DNA from: Verrucomicrobiota bacterium
Lineage (GTDB): Bacteria; Verrucomicrobiota; Verrucomicrobiia; Verrucomicrobiales; DEV007
DNA: 64,000 nucleotides
Assembly (NCBI GenBank): GCA_020630975.1
Contig: JAHDID010000022.1
Location: forward strand, 1 to 64,000
Direction of reading: 5' to 3'
Shown one piece after another: positions 8,118 through 16,278 of the stretch. The position numbers and the translations under genes are program-made. The notes beneath the pieces are model-generated. The model ran no database searches and was not told the origin of the DNA. It worked only from the letters and a program-made list of their open reading frames with translations. Numbering within the stretch: the stretch's first letter is position 1; each line of letters starts with the position of its first letter.

Positions 8118-8681
8118 ATGAGTGATCTCCTCGAACAACGCCTCCAACAGCGTCTGGACAGAGTGCTCTTCTCCAAAGAGCAGATCGACCAGCGTATCGA
8201 GTCGATGGGCGCCGAGATCACTCGCGACTACAGCGGCCAGCCGCTGACCGTCATCACCATCCTACAGGGTGGTGCGCTATTCATGGCAGATCTGATCCGC
8301 GAGATCCATCTGCCGCTAAAGCTCGACTCCGTGTCGGTCTCGTCCTATGAAGGCACAGAGAGCACTGGGCGTGTCAACTTTCACCAGAGCAAGCTACCCG
8401 ATATCGACGGGCGCCACGTCATCCTACTAGACGACATACTCGATACCGGGCGCACGCTCAGCGCCATTTCCCAGCGCTTCGCCGAGGAGTGCTCACCACT
8501 CTCCATCAAAGTCGCCGTACTGCTCTCCAAACAAGTCGACCGTGCCGAGCATGTCGATGCCGATTACGTGGGCTTCGAGGTCGGCAATGAATTCGTCGTC
8601 GGCTACGGGCTCGACTACAATGGCGAGTACCGTAATATCCCTCTAATCGGGGTGCTCAAAGACGAATACATCCAGAGCTGA
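8118..8681 (+). CDS. hpt: Hypoxanthine phosphoribosyltransferase
   Basis: 187 aa, typical for bacterial HPRT. It converts hypoxanthine or guanine plus PRPP to IMP or GMP in purine salvage, in the cytoplasm. The PRPP-binding loop VILLDDILDTGRTL is at residues 101-114. The flexible-loop region SSYEGTESTG (75-84) and the purine-binding stretch ADYVGFEVGNEFVVGYGLDYNGEYRNIP are also present. It lies 18 bp after ridA and 29 bp before moaD and is probably cotranscribed with them. It ends with an ordinary TGA, which matters for judging the UGA inside miaB. Confidence 0.95.
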   Translation: MSDLLEQRLQQRLDRVLFSKEQIDQRIESMGAEITRDYSGQPLTVITILQGGALFMADLIREIHLPLKLDSVSVSSYEGTESTGRVNFHQSKLPDIDGRHVILLDDILDTGRTLSAISQRFAEECSPLSIKVAVLLSKQVDRAEHVDADYVGFEVGNEFVVGYGLDYNGEYRNIPLIGVLKDEYIQS

Positions 8682-8710
8682 GCCTCATCCCCATTGCCCA
8701 ACTCTTTCCC

Positions 8711-8956
8711 ATGGCCAAGCTACTGTTCTTTTCCACTCTCACCGACATCGTCGGCGACAGCGAGCTAGAGCACAGCGTAGGCGCTGAGGCCATCACTGTA
8801 GAGACACTTCTGCAGACTCTTTACCAAAAACACCCCGCCCTAGCTGAGTGGGACAAAAGCCTACTGGTAGCGGTAAATTGCGAGTACGCAGACCGTGCCG
8901 ACCTGATCCAAGATGGCGATGAGGTAGCCATCATGCCGCCTGTTCAGGGCGGTTAG
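8711..8956 (+). CDS. moaD: MoaD-like molybdopterin synthase sulfur carrier
   Basis: 81 aa beta-grasp protein that ends in VAIMPPVQGG. The C-terminal Gly-Gly is adenylylated and thiocarboxylated so the protein can donate sulfur to precursor Z in molybdopterin synthesis. The sequence LLFFSTLTDIVGDSELEHSVGAEAITVETLLQTL fits the MoaD/ThiS fold. No moaE, moaA, moaC or moeB is in the window, so its synthase partner must be encoded elsewhere. A role as another small sulfur carrier cannot be excluded. It is the last gene of the ridA-hpt-moaD run and is followed by a hairpin at 9035. Confidence 0.85.
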   Translation: MAKLLFFSTLTDIVGDSELEHSVGAEAITVETLLQTLYQKHPALAEWDKSLLVAVNCEYADRADLIQDGDEVAIMPPVQGG

Positions 8957-9034
8957 CGGCCGCAGTCCGCTCCCTCACTCCATCCTACTCTAGCCCAACG
9001 CTTTACATCACGGCGTATCATCTGTTAGGCTTTA

Positions 9035-9071
9035 TTGATTAAGCTCGCTTCCTGAAAAGCAGCTCAATCAA
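9035..9071 (+). terminator. Probable terminator after moaD
   Basis: Arms TTGATTAAGCT (9035-9045) and AGCTCAATCAA (9061-9071) pair over 11 bp with one mismatch and are followed by TTTTATAAT. The T tract is short and there is an 80-bp gap from the moaD stop, so this is moderately supported. Confidence 0.5.
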
Positions 9072-9193
9072 TTTTATAATATTTATGAAAATTATATTTT
9101 TATTCTATGTTTATGGAGTAGATTAGGTGCGGAGCTGGGAACTTGAAACACACCCAGCGTCTCACGAAACCCCACTAATCCACAAACAGAGCG

Positions 9194-11434
9194 ATGAAAT
9201 CGCATACCAAGAAACACGACAAGAGGTCTACGCTCATCCCCTCGGCTGGCCTTATCACATGCGCCGCGCTGGCTATCGCCAGCTATTCTCTGGGCAATGA
9301 TGCTATCAGCTCATTGCCGACAGCCTATGTCAGCGGTACCGATACAGCCGAGGTCTCAGCAGAAGCCCCACTGCAGATCGTGCAGACCAGTCGCCTGGGC
9401 TTTGCTGATTTCCTGCTAAAGCTGGACCAGCTCACCACCGAGTCATCGATCGAGCAGGATCATCTCTCGAGCCAGTTGGCTAAAAGCTACCAGACCTACC
9501 AGTCCACAGCCGAGCTATCGAAGCATGGCCTGGCTGTACCCATGCGGGTGAAAGCCGCGCAGGTGGAATTCCAGAATCACAGAGACCGTCTGATCGCCCA
9601 CTCGCAGTACCGCCAGCTACTGAGCTCGCTAAATCGAATCGTCGATCGACAGGACTACGATATCCAGCAGCAAGATGAGGGCGAAAATGTAGCGCCACAC
9701 TTTCACTTCCGGATCCCGGGTCTGAGCCTACGAGTCGGCGAGCACGACTACTTCACCGGACATCTAAAAGCCCAGCCGGAGACAGCAGCCCGACTCATCG
9801 ACTACACCAGTGCCAAAGCCTTTGCCTCGTCTCAGGTGCCACATCGTCAGGCGATTCAGGACTACCTAGAGCATCGCAAAGCAGATCTCGATGCCCTAGT
9901 CGTGCAATACCCTGTCGAGCGCCAAAACATCAACTACTACCTGACTAAGATCAAGATCGCTCAGGAAGCAGGCCAGCAAAATTACCTGCGGAACAAGCGG
10001 AACAAGCACCACCTAAACGATTTCCTCAAATTCACCGAGGACCCTTCTCGTGAGGCAGTCGAATTTCCTGAGACTTCTGAAAATATCTGGCTACTCGGCG
10101 ATGGCGCAGCCAAGCCACGCACAACGATTTCTCCAGAAGGTGTCGAGTCTGCCAGGCTACTCTCTCAATCTGCTAGCGATAGCGAGCTCGCCAGCGTCCG
10201 TCTGAATGCGGCCCAAAACAAACTGCAGCGAGTGACTCGCCTGCGCCAGACTGGTGATACTAGCCTAACAGAACTGAGCAATGCCACTCTGGAGCACCGA
10301 CTCGCGCAGATCGCACTGGAGAAAGCCAAACTGCAGGATCACATCTCGAGCCTGAGCCACGCCGTGCTAGCCACAGCGGCCGAAGAGCAGACCGCCTGGA
10401 CGCAGACCGCACGCCTACCACATGAGCTATCCGCTGAAAGCTGGCAATCACTCCTCCATGCAGGCCCTGCCAAAGACCTGGCACAGATCCTCGATTTCCT
10501 CGACATCGCGCACGCGAATTTCGCCTCCGGCGCAGCCACTCAGTCGAGCAAGCGCATCTTCGAGCTTTCATCCGAGAGCAGAGATATCTACGCCTCTCTA
10601 CCAAACCAGATGCCCATCGAAAGAGAGACCCAAAGGGCAAATTTCATCCAAGCCAGAGCCGACTACCTGACCGCTCACACCGTGCAGCAGTGCACCCTGC
10701 TCGATGCCACAGCCTGGGTAGCAGCCTCGCCCGAGTCGGATACCGCCATCCAGCAGCTGGCCACCGAGACTCTCGACCAGATCATCCTAGCCAGCCAAGC
10801 CATGCTCGAAGCACGGATGACTATCGCGACTCTCGACTACGATGCTAAATCTGCCGTCTACGATCACCATCTGGCTCATCTCGATCGCCTGATCGATCTG
10901 CACCAGGCGGGCAAACTACGCCGCTTCGAGCTGGACACTGGCTACCAGCAGGCCAAAGCCCACCGCGGCGCTGCCGAGTCGGCTCACTGGCAGGCTACTC
11001 TGGTCCAGAAAGAGGCCGAAGCTTTCGACAGCCTACTCGAGCACCGCTGTCTCGACTACGACCAGACCTATGGCATGCGAGTGACTCACCTACCCCAGCC
11101 AGTGATCGATCGCCTAGCCGATCTCGCTGCACACCGAGAGGGTAGCGATCCGGGGAAAATCACCGAGCTAGAAGCACGCCACACGATCATCTCAAACCGG
11201 ATCGATCAGGTCAGCCAGCTAGCCCTAGAAGGCTACGCATCGAATGAGGAATACCGCATGGAGACTATGATGCTCCTGCAGGTCGAAAACCTCCTCGCTA
11301 CCGAGCTGGGCAAAGATCTAGTCGCAGACGCTGCCAGCGATGTGGTGAGATCTCTCCGCTTCGATCGCGAGGTAGAGTTTCAAAGCTCTCCTGTGCTAGT
11401 CCGCCTGAGCAAGCCTGACGAGGAAGAGGACTAA
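9194..11434 (+). CDS. Secreted or anchored helical-hairpin repeat protein, function unknown
   Basis: 746 aa. A positively charged start followed by LITCAALAIASYSLG (about residues 19-34) indicates a signal peptide or membrane anchor. The rest is strongly helical and rich in Ala, Leu, Gln and His. I do not recognise a catalytic domain. A recurring phrase of the type L..hxxG..s..eL......l.A...L, like the hairpin turns of TolC and membrane-fusion proteins, occurs near residues 106-130 (ELSKHGLAVPMRVKAAQ), 349-375 (RLRQTGDTSLTELSNA), 567-595 (RLIDLHQAGKLRRFELD) and 675-700 (LALEGYASNEEYRMET), and more weakly near 440. These suggest a long coiled-coil scaffold or periplasmic adaptor. The C-terminus is acidic (PDEEED). 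No transport genes adjoin it. Confidence 0.7.
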   Translation: MKSHTKKHDKRSTLIPSAGLITCAALAIASYSLGNDAISSLPTAYVSGTDTAEVSAEAPLQIVQTSRLGFADFLLKLDQLTTESSIEQDHLSSQLAKSYQTYQSTAELSKHGLAVPMRVKAAQVEFQNHRDRLIAHSQYRQLLSSLNRIVDRQDYDIQQQDEGENVAPHFHFRIPGLSLRVGEHDYFTGHLKAQPETAARLIDYTSAKAFASSQVPHRQAIQDYLEHRKADLDALVVQYPVERQNINYYLTKIKIAQEAGQQNYLRNKRNKHHLNDFLKFTEDPSREAVEFPETSENIWLLGDGAAKPRTTISPEGVESARLLSQSASDSELASVRLNAAQNKLQRVTRLRQTGDTSLTELSNATLEHRLAQIALEKAKLQDHISSLSHAVLATAAEEQTAWTQTARLPHELSAESWQSLLHAGPAKDLAQILDFLDIAHANFASGAATQSSKRIFELSSESRDIYASLPNQMPIERETQRANFIQARADYLTAHTVQQCTLLDATAWVAASPESDTAIQQLATETLDQIILASQAMLEARMTIATLDYDAKSAVYDHHLAHLDRLIDLHQAGKLRRFELDTGYQQAKAHRGAAESAHWQATLVQKEAEAFDSLLEHRCLDYDQTYGMRVTHLPQPVIDRLADLAAHREGSDPGKITELEARHTIISNRIDQVSQLALEGYASNEEYRMETMMLLQVENLLATELGKDLVADAASDVVRSLRFDREVEFQSSPVLVRLSKPDEEED

Positions 11435-11454
11435 GCGCCCCAGCTCCTCCTAGG

Positions 11455-12906
11455 TCACGATGCTAGGCGCCAGCCTGCGTATTCACTGATGCTGTCGCAC
11501 AGCCAATCATCGAGCGCTCCCTTCAGCCGGAGGCGCTCGCTTTCGTACTGCGGATCCTGAGACACATCTTTTATCTCGTCGGGATCGTCCTGTAGGTCGA
11601 ATAGCTGCACTTCTCCGGTGCCACGGTAGTCGATCAGCTTGTAGCGCTGGTCGCGCACCATGTACACATACTTCGCATCCTGCAGCATGAAGTCCGGCGC
11701 ATGCACCGAATAGACATACTCCCTCACTCGGTGTTCTGGATCATCTAGACAAGGGTGCAGCGAGCGGGCCTCCATGTGTTTGGGCTCGACACCAGCGGTC
11801 TCGAGGATCGTCGGCCCGACATCATACCACTGCACCACACCATCGACCTGCTGCTGCCGCTGCTGAGCGGGATCGCTCTGCCAGATGACCAGTGGCACTC
11901 GTACCGAGGAGTCATACATACTCCACTTCTCGATCAGTCCATGGTCGCCGAGACAGTCGCCGTGATCTGAGGTGAAAATGACCATCGCATTGTCGAGCAT
12001 GCCTTTCTCCTCCAGCGCAGCCATGATCTCGCCGATCTGCTCATCGATCATGGTGACATTCGCTAGGTAGTAGGCCCGCTGCCTATGGCGCTGCTCAGGT
12101 GTGGCATGGGGATCAAAAGCCACCGAGTCGGGACACCGCTCGACGAATCTCTCGCGCAGCGAGCGGATCGTGCGTGGCTGGCTATCCATCTCCTCATCGG
12201 TCACTGGTAGGATATCGAGATCCTGCTCTAGGTAGTGCTCCGCATAGCGCTCGATCGGATCGTAGGGTCCATGAGGCCCAGGAAAGCCGATCTGTAGAAA
12301 GACTGGCTCCTCCATCTCGGCAGGCGCCTTAGCGATCCAGCGTTTGGCGAGATCTCCGGTAAAGACATCGGAGTGAAGCTCCTCTGGCAGCTGCCACTCA
12401 TAGCAACCCTGACGATCCTTGGCATCAGGTAGGTTGAGATAGGCAGGCTTCTCCGGCCGGTCGTAGCCATGCGCTGCTAGGGCTTTATCCCAGTCATCGT
12501 CGAAGACATGTGGATTGCCACTCCACAGAGGCTCCGCTAGGCGACGCTGTTTGTTCTCCACGATGAATCGCTCGTGAAACCCATGACTCTGCGTGTAGGG
12601 ATCGGCATGCATTTTTCCGACATTCACACAGTAATAGCCCGCCTCGCGCAGATCCTCAGTCCAGGTCCGCGGCCAGGGATCGTTATTGCGCTGCACCCCA
12701 TTGTTGTGCGGGAAATGCCCGGTGAACAAGCTAGCGCGCGATGGGCAGCAGGAAGGCGAATTCACATGGCACTGGGAAAAAGATGTCCCCTCTCGCACCA
12801 GACGATCCAGATGCGGCGTCTGCATGTGCGGATAGCCGAGAGCCTGGATGGTCTCGTAGCGCTGCTGATCGGTGATGAACAGAAAAATATTCGGCCTTTG
12901 ACTCAT
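11455..12906 (-). CDS. Sulfatase (formylglycine-dependent), apparently cytoplasmic
   Basis: 483 aa alkaline-phosphatase-superfamily sulfatase that hydrolyses sulfate esters, probably of a carbohydrate. The N-terminal metal site is FLFITDQQR (residues 8-16). The formylglycine signature CCPSR is at 53-57, with Cys53 the residue expected to be oxidised. A second metal site is FTSDHGDCLGDHGLIEKWSMYD in the middle. The C-terminal subdomain includes YKLIDYRGTGEVQLFDLQDDPDE, a common sulfatase ending. No signal peptide is present, unlike the double sulfatase at 57255. leuD lies upstream on the same strand, separated by a 24-bp repeat pair. The natural substrate is not predictable from the sequence. 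Confidence 0.92.
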   Translation of the reverse strand: MSQRPNIFLFITDQQRYETIQALGYPHMQTPHLDRLVREGTSFSQCHVNSPSCCPSRASLFTGHFPHNNGVQRNNDPWPRTWTEDLREAGYYCVNVGKMHADPYTQSHGFHERFIVENKQRRLAEPLWSGNPHVFDDDWDKALAAHGYDRPEKPAYLNLPDAKDRQGCYEWQLPEELHSDVFTGDLAKRWIAKAPAEMEEPVFLQIGFPGPHGPYDPIERYAEHYLEQDLDILPVTDEEMDSQPRTIRSLRERFVERCPDSVAFDPHATPEQRHRQRAYYLANVTMIDEQIGEIMAALEEKGMLDNAMVIFTSDHGDCLGDHGLIEKWSMYDSSVRVPLVIWQSDPAQQRQQQVDGVVQWYDVGPTILETAGVEPKHMEARSLHPCLDDPEHRVREYVYSVHAPDFMLQDAKYVYMVRDQRYKLIDYRGTGEVQLFDLQDDPDEIKDVSQDPQYESERLRLKGALDDWLCDSISEYAGWRLAS

Positions 12907-12914
12907 GGCCGAGA

Positions 12915-12962
12915 CCGTAGCGGATTTGGCAGAAATTTCCGTAGCGCAATTGCCGGAAATTT
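12915..12962. repeat. Tandem pair of a 24-bp REP-like unit
   Basis: Two head-to-tail units at 12915-12938 and 12939-12962, both starting CCGTAGCG and ending GAAATTT, with four differences. The unit resembles the inverted arms at 45741-45764 and 45822-45845 (core GTAGCGGAATTTGCC). It lies between leuD and the sulfatase gene. Confidence 0.65.
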
Positions 12963-13021
12963 TTAACGGCAGATAGGCCGTAGCTCTGAAAAGACTACAG
13001 CCCTAATCGCCGGAAGAGAGC

Positions 13022-13624
13022 CTAGCTCTCGATGTATGGCAGCGCCTCGGCGGTAGCAGAGATGTCGCTATCGCCATCGAGCAGCTCGCCGATCGGATCC
13101 CAGCGAGCTGAAAGCAGCGCATCGCGAGCTGTGTCAGGAATGTGCACAGTGCAGTTTTCCTCACCGTAGAAGATGCGGCATTTTTCCACATCGACAGTGA
13201 TCTCTAGGCTAGGATCGGCCTCGATCGCAGCTGCTATCTTCTCGATGTCCTCAGCCGTGGCAGCCACACATGGGATACCTAGGGTGCAGCAATTGCCGAA
13301 GAAAATCTCCGCGAAGCTCTGTGCGATCACAGTGCGGAATCCGGCCCGGTAGAGGGCCTGTGGCGCATGCTCACGCGAGCTACCGCAGCCAAAATTGATG
13401 CCAGACAGCAGGACGCTAGCGCCTGAATACTTCTCGTCATTCAGAGGATGCACGGTCTTGTTATCGTCGGAATCGTGACGGACATCGTAGAAAAAATACT
13501 CTCCGAGACCATCGAAGGTCACACACTTCATAAACCGTGCTGGAATGATCCGGTCGGTGTCGATATCCGATCCCGGTACATACACTCCAGTGCCGCTGAC
13601 TCGCTCTATTTTTTCTAGTGCCAT
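13022..13624 (-). CDS. leuD: 3-isopropylmalate dehydratase small subunit
   Basis: 200 aa. With LeuC it interconverts 2- and 3-isopropylmalate in leucine synthesis. Typical LeuD elements are GSDIDTDRIIPARFMKCVTFDGLGEYFF near the N-terminus and the substrate-loop region GINFGCGSSREHAPQAL around residues 76-92, followed by IAQSFAEIFFGNCCTLGIP. The swivelling domain is complete. leuC and other leucine genes are not in the window, so the dehydratase genes are split. The 5' flank holds a 15-bp perfect inverted repeat at 13694-13754. Confidence 0.95.
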   Translation of the reverse strand: MALEKIERVSGTGVYVPGSDIDTDRIIPARFMKCVTFDGLGEYFFYDVRHDSDDNKTVHPLNDEKYSGASVLLSGINFGCGSSREHAPQALYRAGFRTVIAQSFAEIFFGNCCTLGIPCVAATAEDIEKIAAAIEADPSLEITVDVEKCRIFYGEENCTVHIPDTARDALLSARWDPIGELLDGDSDISATAEALPYIES

Positions 13625-13693
13625 GTTATTGTCCTATCTCCGCCACTCTAGGCCATCTGCAAGAGAAAATCCAACTCCCCCTGACGTTCTTGT

Positions 13694-13754
13694 TCTTAAT
13701 CTTAATCCTAGCAAAGCTCATCAGCCGTATAGGCGTGAGGGATTAAGATTAAGA
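13694..13754. repeat. 15-bp perfect inverted repeat upstream of leuD
   Basis: Left arm TCTTAATCTTAATCC (13694-13708) is the exact complement of 13740-13754, with a 31-nt loop. A third partial copy (GGATTAAGAG) follows at about 13763. It lies between two divergently oriented genes. It could be a repeat element or a regulatory hairpin; the sequence does not decide. Confidence 0.7.
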
Positions 13755-13859
13755 GCAAGAGCAGGATTAAGAGTCCGGATGGAAGGCCTGTCACACTCAT
13801 GCCCCTAGGCGACAATCATGATTGTGACCGGTCCTGATTTGTGTCAGTCTTATTTTATC

Positions 13860-14609
13860 GTGAAAACTGTCCGCACCATCCTCTGTCTTTTTCTCGCCTT
13901 CAGCTTTTCTGCAGAGCTAGCGCTGCACGCCCAGCAGAGCCAAGAGATCCAGTTTCGCTCCGGCTACATTTACCAGGGTGGACGCAAAAAAGGCCTGAAA
14001 CAGACGACCAGTATGATCCAGCTGCCCGATCTGAATGAGATCCTGGCGCCCACACCGGCCGAGCCACAGCCCACCACGGCGAAAACCAAGCCCTCTCCTA
14101 CTCCGAGCCCCAAGCCCTCTACAGCTCCAGAAACCAAAGGCGCCAATACCGATCAAACCTTTCACCACCGTAGCACTATCGCAGTGCAGCCAGATACCTC
14201 TAGCCAGAGTCCTGAGCTCGAGATTCCCCGATTCGGTTACGGCTCGGAGGGTATCGATCTCGATCGGCCGCATCTGTTCCAAGCCCCCCCGATCGACCTA
14301 GATGTCGATGAAGATGAGCTGGAGCACTTGGAGACGGTTGAGTTAGACGACGACCATCCCGTAGCTTTGTCCGGTCCGGTGGTGCAGTTGGTCAGGCCGA
14401 CGACTTTCTCTCACCAGTACTACCCCCGCAGTTACCTCTACAGAGTCCCCTACGCCCTGCCACCTACCACCACCTACTACTCCCATGGCTGCGGCGGCTA
14501 CGCCCACCCGATCTATAGCAGTCGCGCCCCACTACGTGGCACCTTCACCAGCAGCCGATACTACCTCGGCCTAGATCGCCCATCCTTTTCGGTGAATCTC
14601 AGTTTCTAG
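13860..14609 (+). CDS. Secreted Pro/Tyr-rich protein of unknown function
   Basis: About 249 aa from the GTG at 13860, chosen because it places a clean signal peptide at the N-terminus (VKTVRTILCLFLAFSFSAE, cleavage near LHAQQ). An ATG at 13818 would add 14 polar residues before the signal. The mature protein has a Pro/Thr/Lys-rich stretch (PTPSPKPSTAPETK), an acidic block (DLDVDEDELEHLETVELDDD) and a Tyr/Pro/Ser-rich C-terminus with YYSHGCGGYAHP. I do not recognise a domain. The DUF5685 gene begins 9 bp downstream, so the two are probably cotranscribed. A cell-surface role is likely but unproven. Confidence 0.65.
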   Translation: MKTVRTILCLFLAFSFSAELALHAQQSQEIQFRSGYIYQGGRKKGLKQTTSMIQLPDLNEILAPTPAEPQPTTAKTKPSPTPSPKPSTAPETKGANTDQTFHHRSTIAVQPDTSSQSPELEIPRFGYGSEGIDLDRPHLFQAPPIDLDVDEDELEHLETVELDDDHPVALSGPVVQLVRPTTFSHQYYPRSYLYRVPYALPPTTTYYSHGCGGYAHPIYSSRAPLRGTFTSSRYYLGLDRPSFSVNLSF

Positions 14610-14618
14610 CCACCTGCT

Positions 14619-15599
14619 ATGTTCGGCTTTCTACCGGCGCCCTGCGGCACTTGCCACTCGGCAGAGCACAGCACTTACCGCGCCTACTTCTGCGGCCTGT
14701 CATCAACTCTCGCCAGAGAGTACGGCCCAGCTGCGCGGTTTTTTACCAATCGAGATGGGACATTTTTCTCCATTCTGGCTGCGGCCTGGTCCGAGGCTCC
14801 TCCTACTTCCTCCACCACGACTTGCTGCAATCCGCTCGGCCGCCCGCGCCTACTTTACGATCAGAGCCCTCATGCCAGCTACGCAGCAGCTGTATCGGTG
14901 TGCGGTGTGCACACCAAACTCGCTGATGATGCCGAAGACGAAGCTGGCCTGCGCAGACTCGTATCCTCACTAGGCTCTCGCTCACTCCATTCCTGGGTGA
15001 ATCGAGCCAGCACAATGCTCGACCAGTTTGGCTTTCCCACCGAAAAAACCGCCGCCTCTCTCAAATCTCAAAGAGACTATGAACTGGCAGCCACCGATGA
15101 CTGGCGCCACGCAGCGATCCCGAGCCAACAGGCTTACGGAAACATCTTTGAGCACACCAGTAGACTCGACACCGCGAGTCACGAGATATCAGCACAGACC
15201 AGCGGCCTACTGCAATCACTCGGCAGCCATATCGGACGGCTCATCTATCTGGCCGATGCCTACGAAGACAAAGCCGAGGACAAGGCCAAAGGCCGCTTCA
15301 ATCCCCTATGCGACTCGCCGAAACAGAAGGTGATCGACTCTTTCGAAGAAGAATTTCAGCAAATACGCGATGGGATGGAGCAGCTCCAGCCAGTGCGGCA
15401 CGAAAGCTTATTGCGCAGCATCCTAGTCGATCAGCTCTACCAAAAGTGTGCGCTCACTTTTGATTTGTCGGTCGCTGGAAGAAAAAGCAAAACAAGGCTC
15501 GTTGGGAAAGAACGGAAAAAGAAGCACTGGTGGGACGACTGCTGTGATACCTGCTACTGTTGTGATTGCTCTTCAGGATGTTGTAATGTGGATTGCTAG
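14619..15599 (+). CDS. DUF5685-like protein with Cys-rich C-terminal tail
   Basis: 326 aa. The start MFGFLPAPCGTC....YRAYFCGLSSTLAREYG and the following FFTNRDGTFFSIL match what I know of DUF5685 proteins, whose function is undetermined. The middle is mostly helical with conserved-looking His and Asp (LADDAEDEAG, GSHIGRLIYLADAYEDKAED), compatible with a metal or polyprenyl-type site, though this is speculative. The tail WWDDCCDTCYCCDC plus seven more residues holds nine cysteines in its last 21 residues. Such a tail could bind metal, be lipidated or form disulfides. It follows the secreted Pro/Tyr-rich gene by 9 bp and converges with a small membrane-protein gene. Confidence 0.75.
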   Translation: MFGFLPAPCGTCHSAEHSTYRAYFCGLSSTLAREYGPAARFFTNRDGTFFSILAAAWSEAPPTSSTTTCCNPLGRPRLLYDQSPHASYAAAVSVCGVHTKLADDAEDEAGLRRLVSSLGSRSLHSWVNRASTMLDQFGFPTEKTAASLKSQRDYELAATDDWRHAAIPSQQAYGNIFEHTSRLDTASHEISAQTSGLLQSLGSHIGRLIYLADAYEDKAEDKAKGRFNPLCDSPKQKVIDSFEEEFQQIRDGMEQLQPVRHESLLRSILVDQLYQKCALTFDLSVAGRKSKTRLVGKERKKKHWWDDCCDTCYCCDCSSGCCNVDC

Positions 15600-15601
15600 C
15601 C

Positions 15602-16207
15602 CTACTTCTTCAAAGTCTTGCCGGTCAATTCACCGCGCACATCAGCGTCTTCATTGACGAAATCCAGCGTGTAGACATCCAGATTCTTCAGAAAACGAGC
15701 ACCAGACTCGACTTTGGTCTGCTTTATACCACACAGATAGACATTCTCCGTGTAGTCTCCGGAGATTCTTACCTCAGTAGCGACGATCGCGATCGGCACA
15801 TCGGTCCGAGGGGCAGAATAAGTCACCGAGCCGCCACTGAAGTAAAGAGTCGCCTCACTTGGAGCCTCAGAGATTGTTGTAGTCGCCTCATCCAACCGAA
15901 CACGAGCAAAGTCTTTCACTGGCTCGATGACCGGGTAAGCAAAGAACCCCGCCACACCCAGTATCACTACGACGATCAGGCCTAGGCACCCGATACCCGC
16001 GCAGCATCCCCCAGCGCCCTTCCTCTTTTTGCGTACATCTTTGTACCCATCCGTAGGATGCTTGCGGTCTTTGTTCTTTTTGCGCTTTTCCTTGGCTCGC
16101 TTTTCAAAGTCCAAATCACGTGCATTGAACTGGTCTGGCTCCGGCACCTTGATCGGCGGTAGATTTACCTTGTCCGAATCATTGCCCTGTGGTTTGTCAT
16201 CTGCCAT
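15602..16207 (-). CDS. Single-span membrane protein of unknown function
   Basis: 201 aa from the ATG at 16207 (MADDKPQGNDSDKVNLPP). An upstream start at 16264 is open but adds a less likely leader. Residues 30-65 are very basic (KRAKEKRKKNKDRKHP, KDVRKKRKGAGG). A CCAGIGCLGLIVVVILGVAGFFAYP membrane segment spans about residues 66-90. About 110 residues of beta-rich extracytoplasmic domain follow (ATLYFSGGSVTYSAPRTDVPIAIV). No family is recognised. It runs divergently from the glycosyltransferase at 16279. Confidence 0.65.
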   Translation of the reverse strand: MADDKPQGNDSDKVNLPPIKVPEPDQFNARDLDFEKRAKEKRKKNKDRKHPTDGYKDVRKKRKGAGGCCAGIGCLGLIVVVILGVAGFFAYPVIEPVKDFARVRLDEATTTISEAPSEATLYFSGGSVTYSAPRTDVPIAIVATEVRISGDYTENVYLCGIKQTKVESGARFLKNLDVYTLDFVNEDADVRGELTGKTLKK

Positions 16208-16278
16208 TTTTCTTGGGGAATGTGTGTTTAATATTTTAAAATTCGCCGCCAACAAACCTAACAAATTTCAAAATTCAA

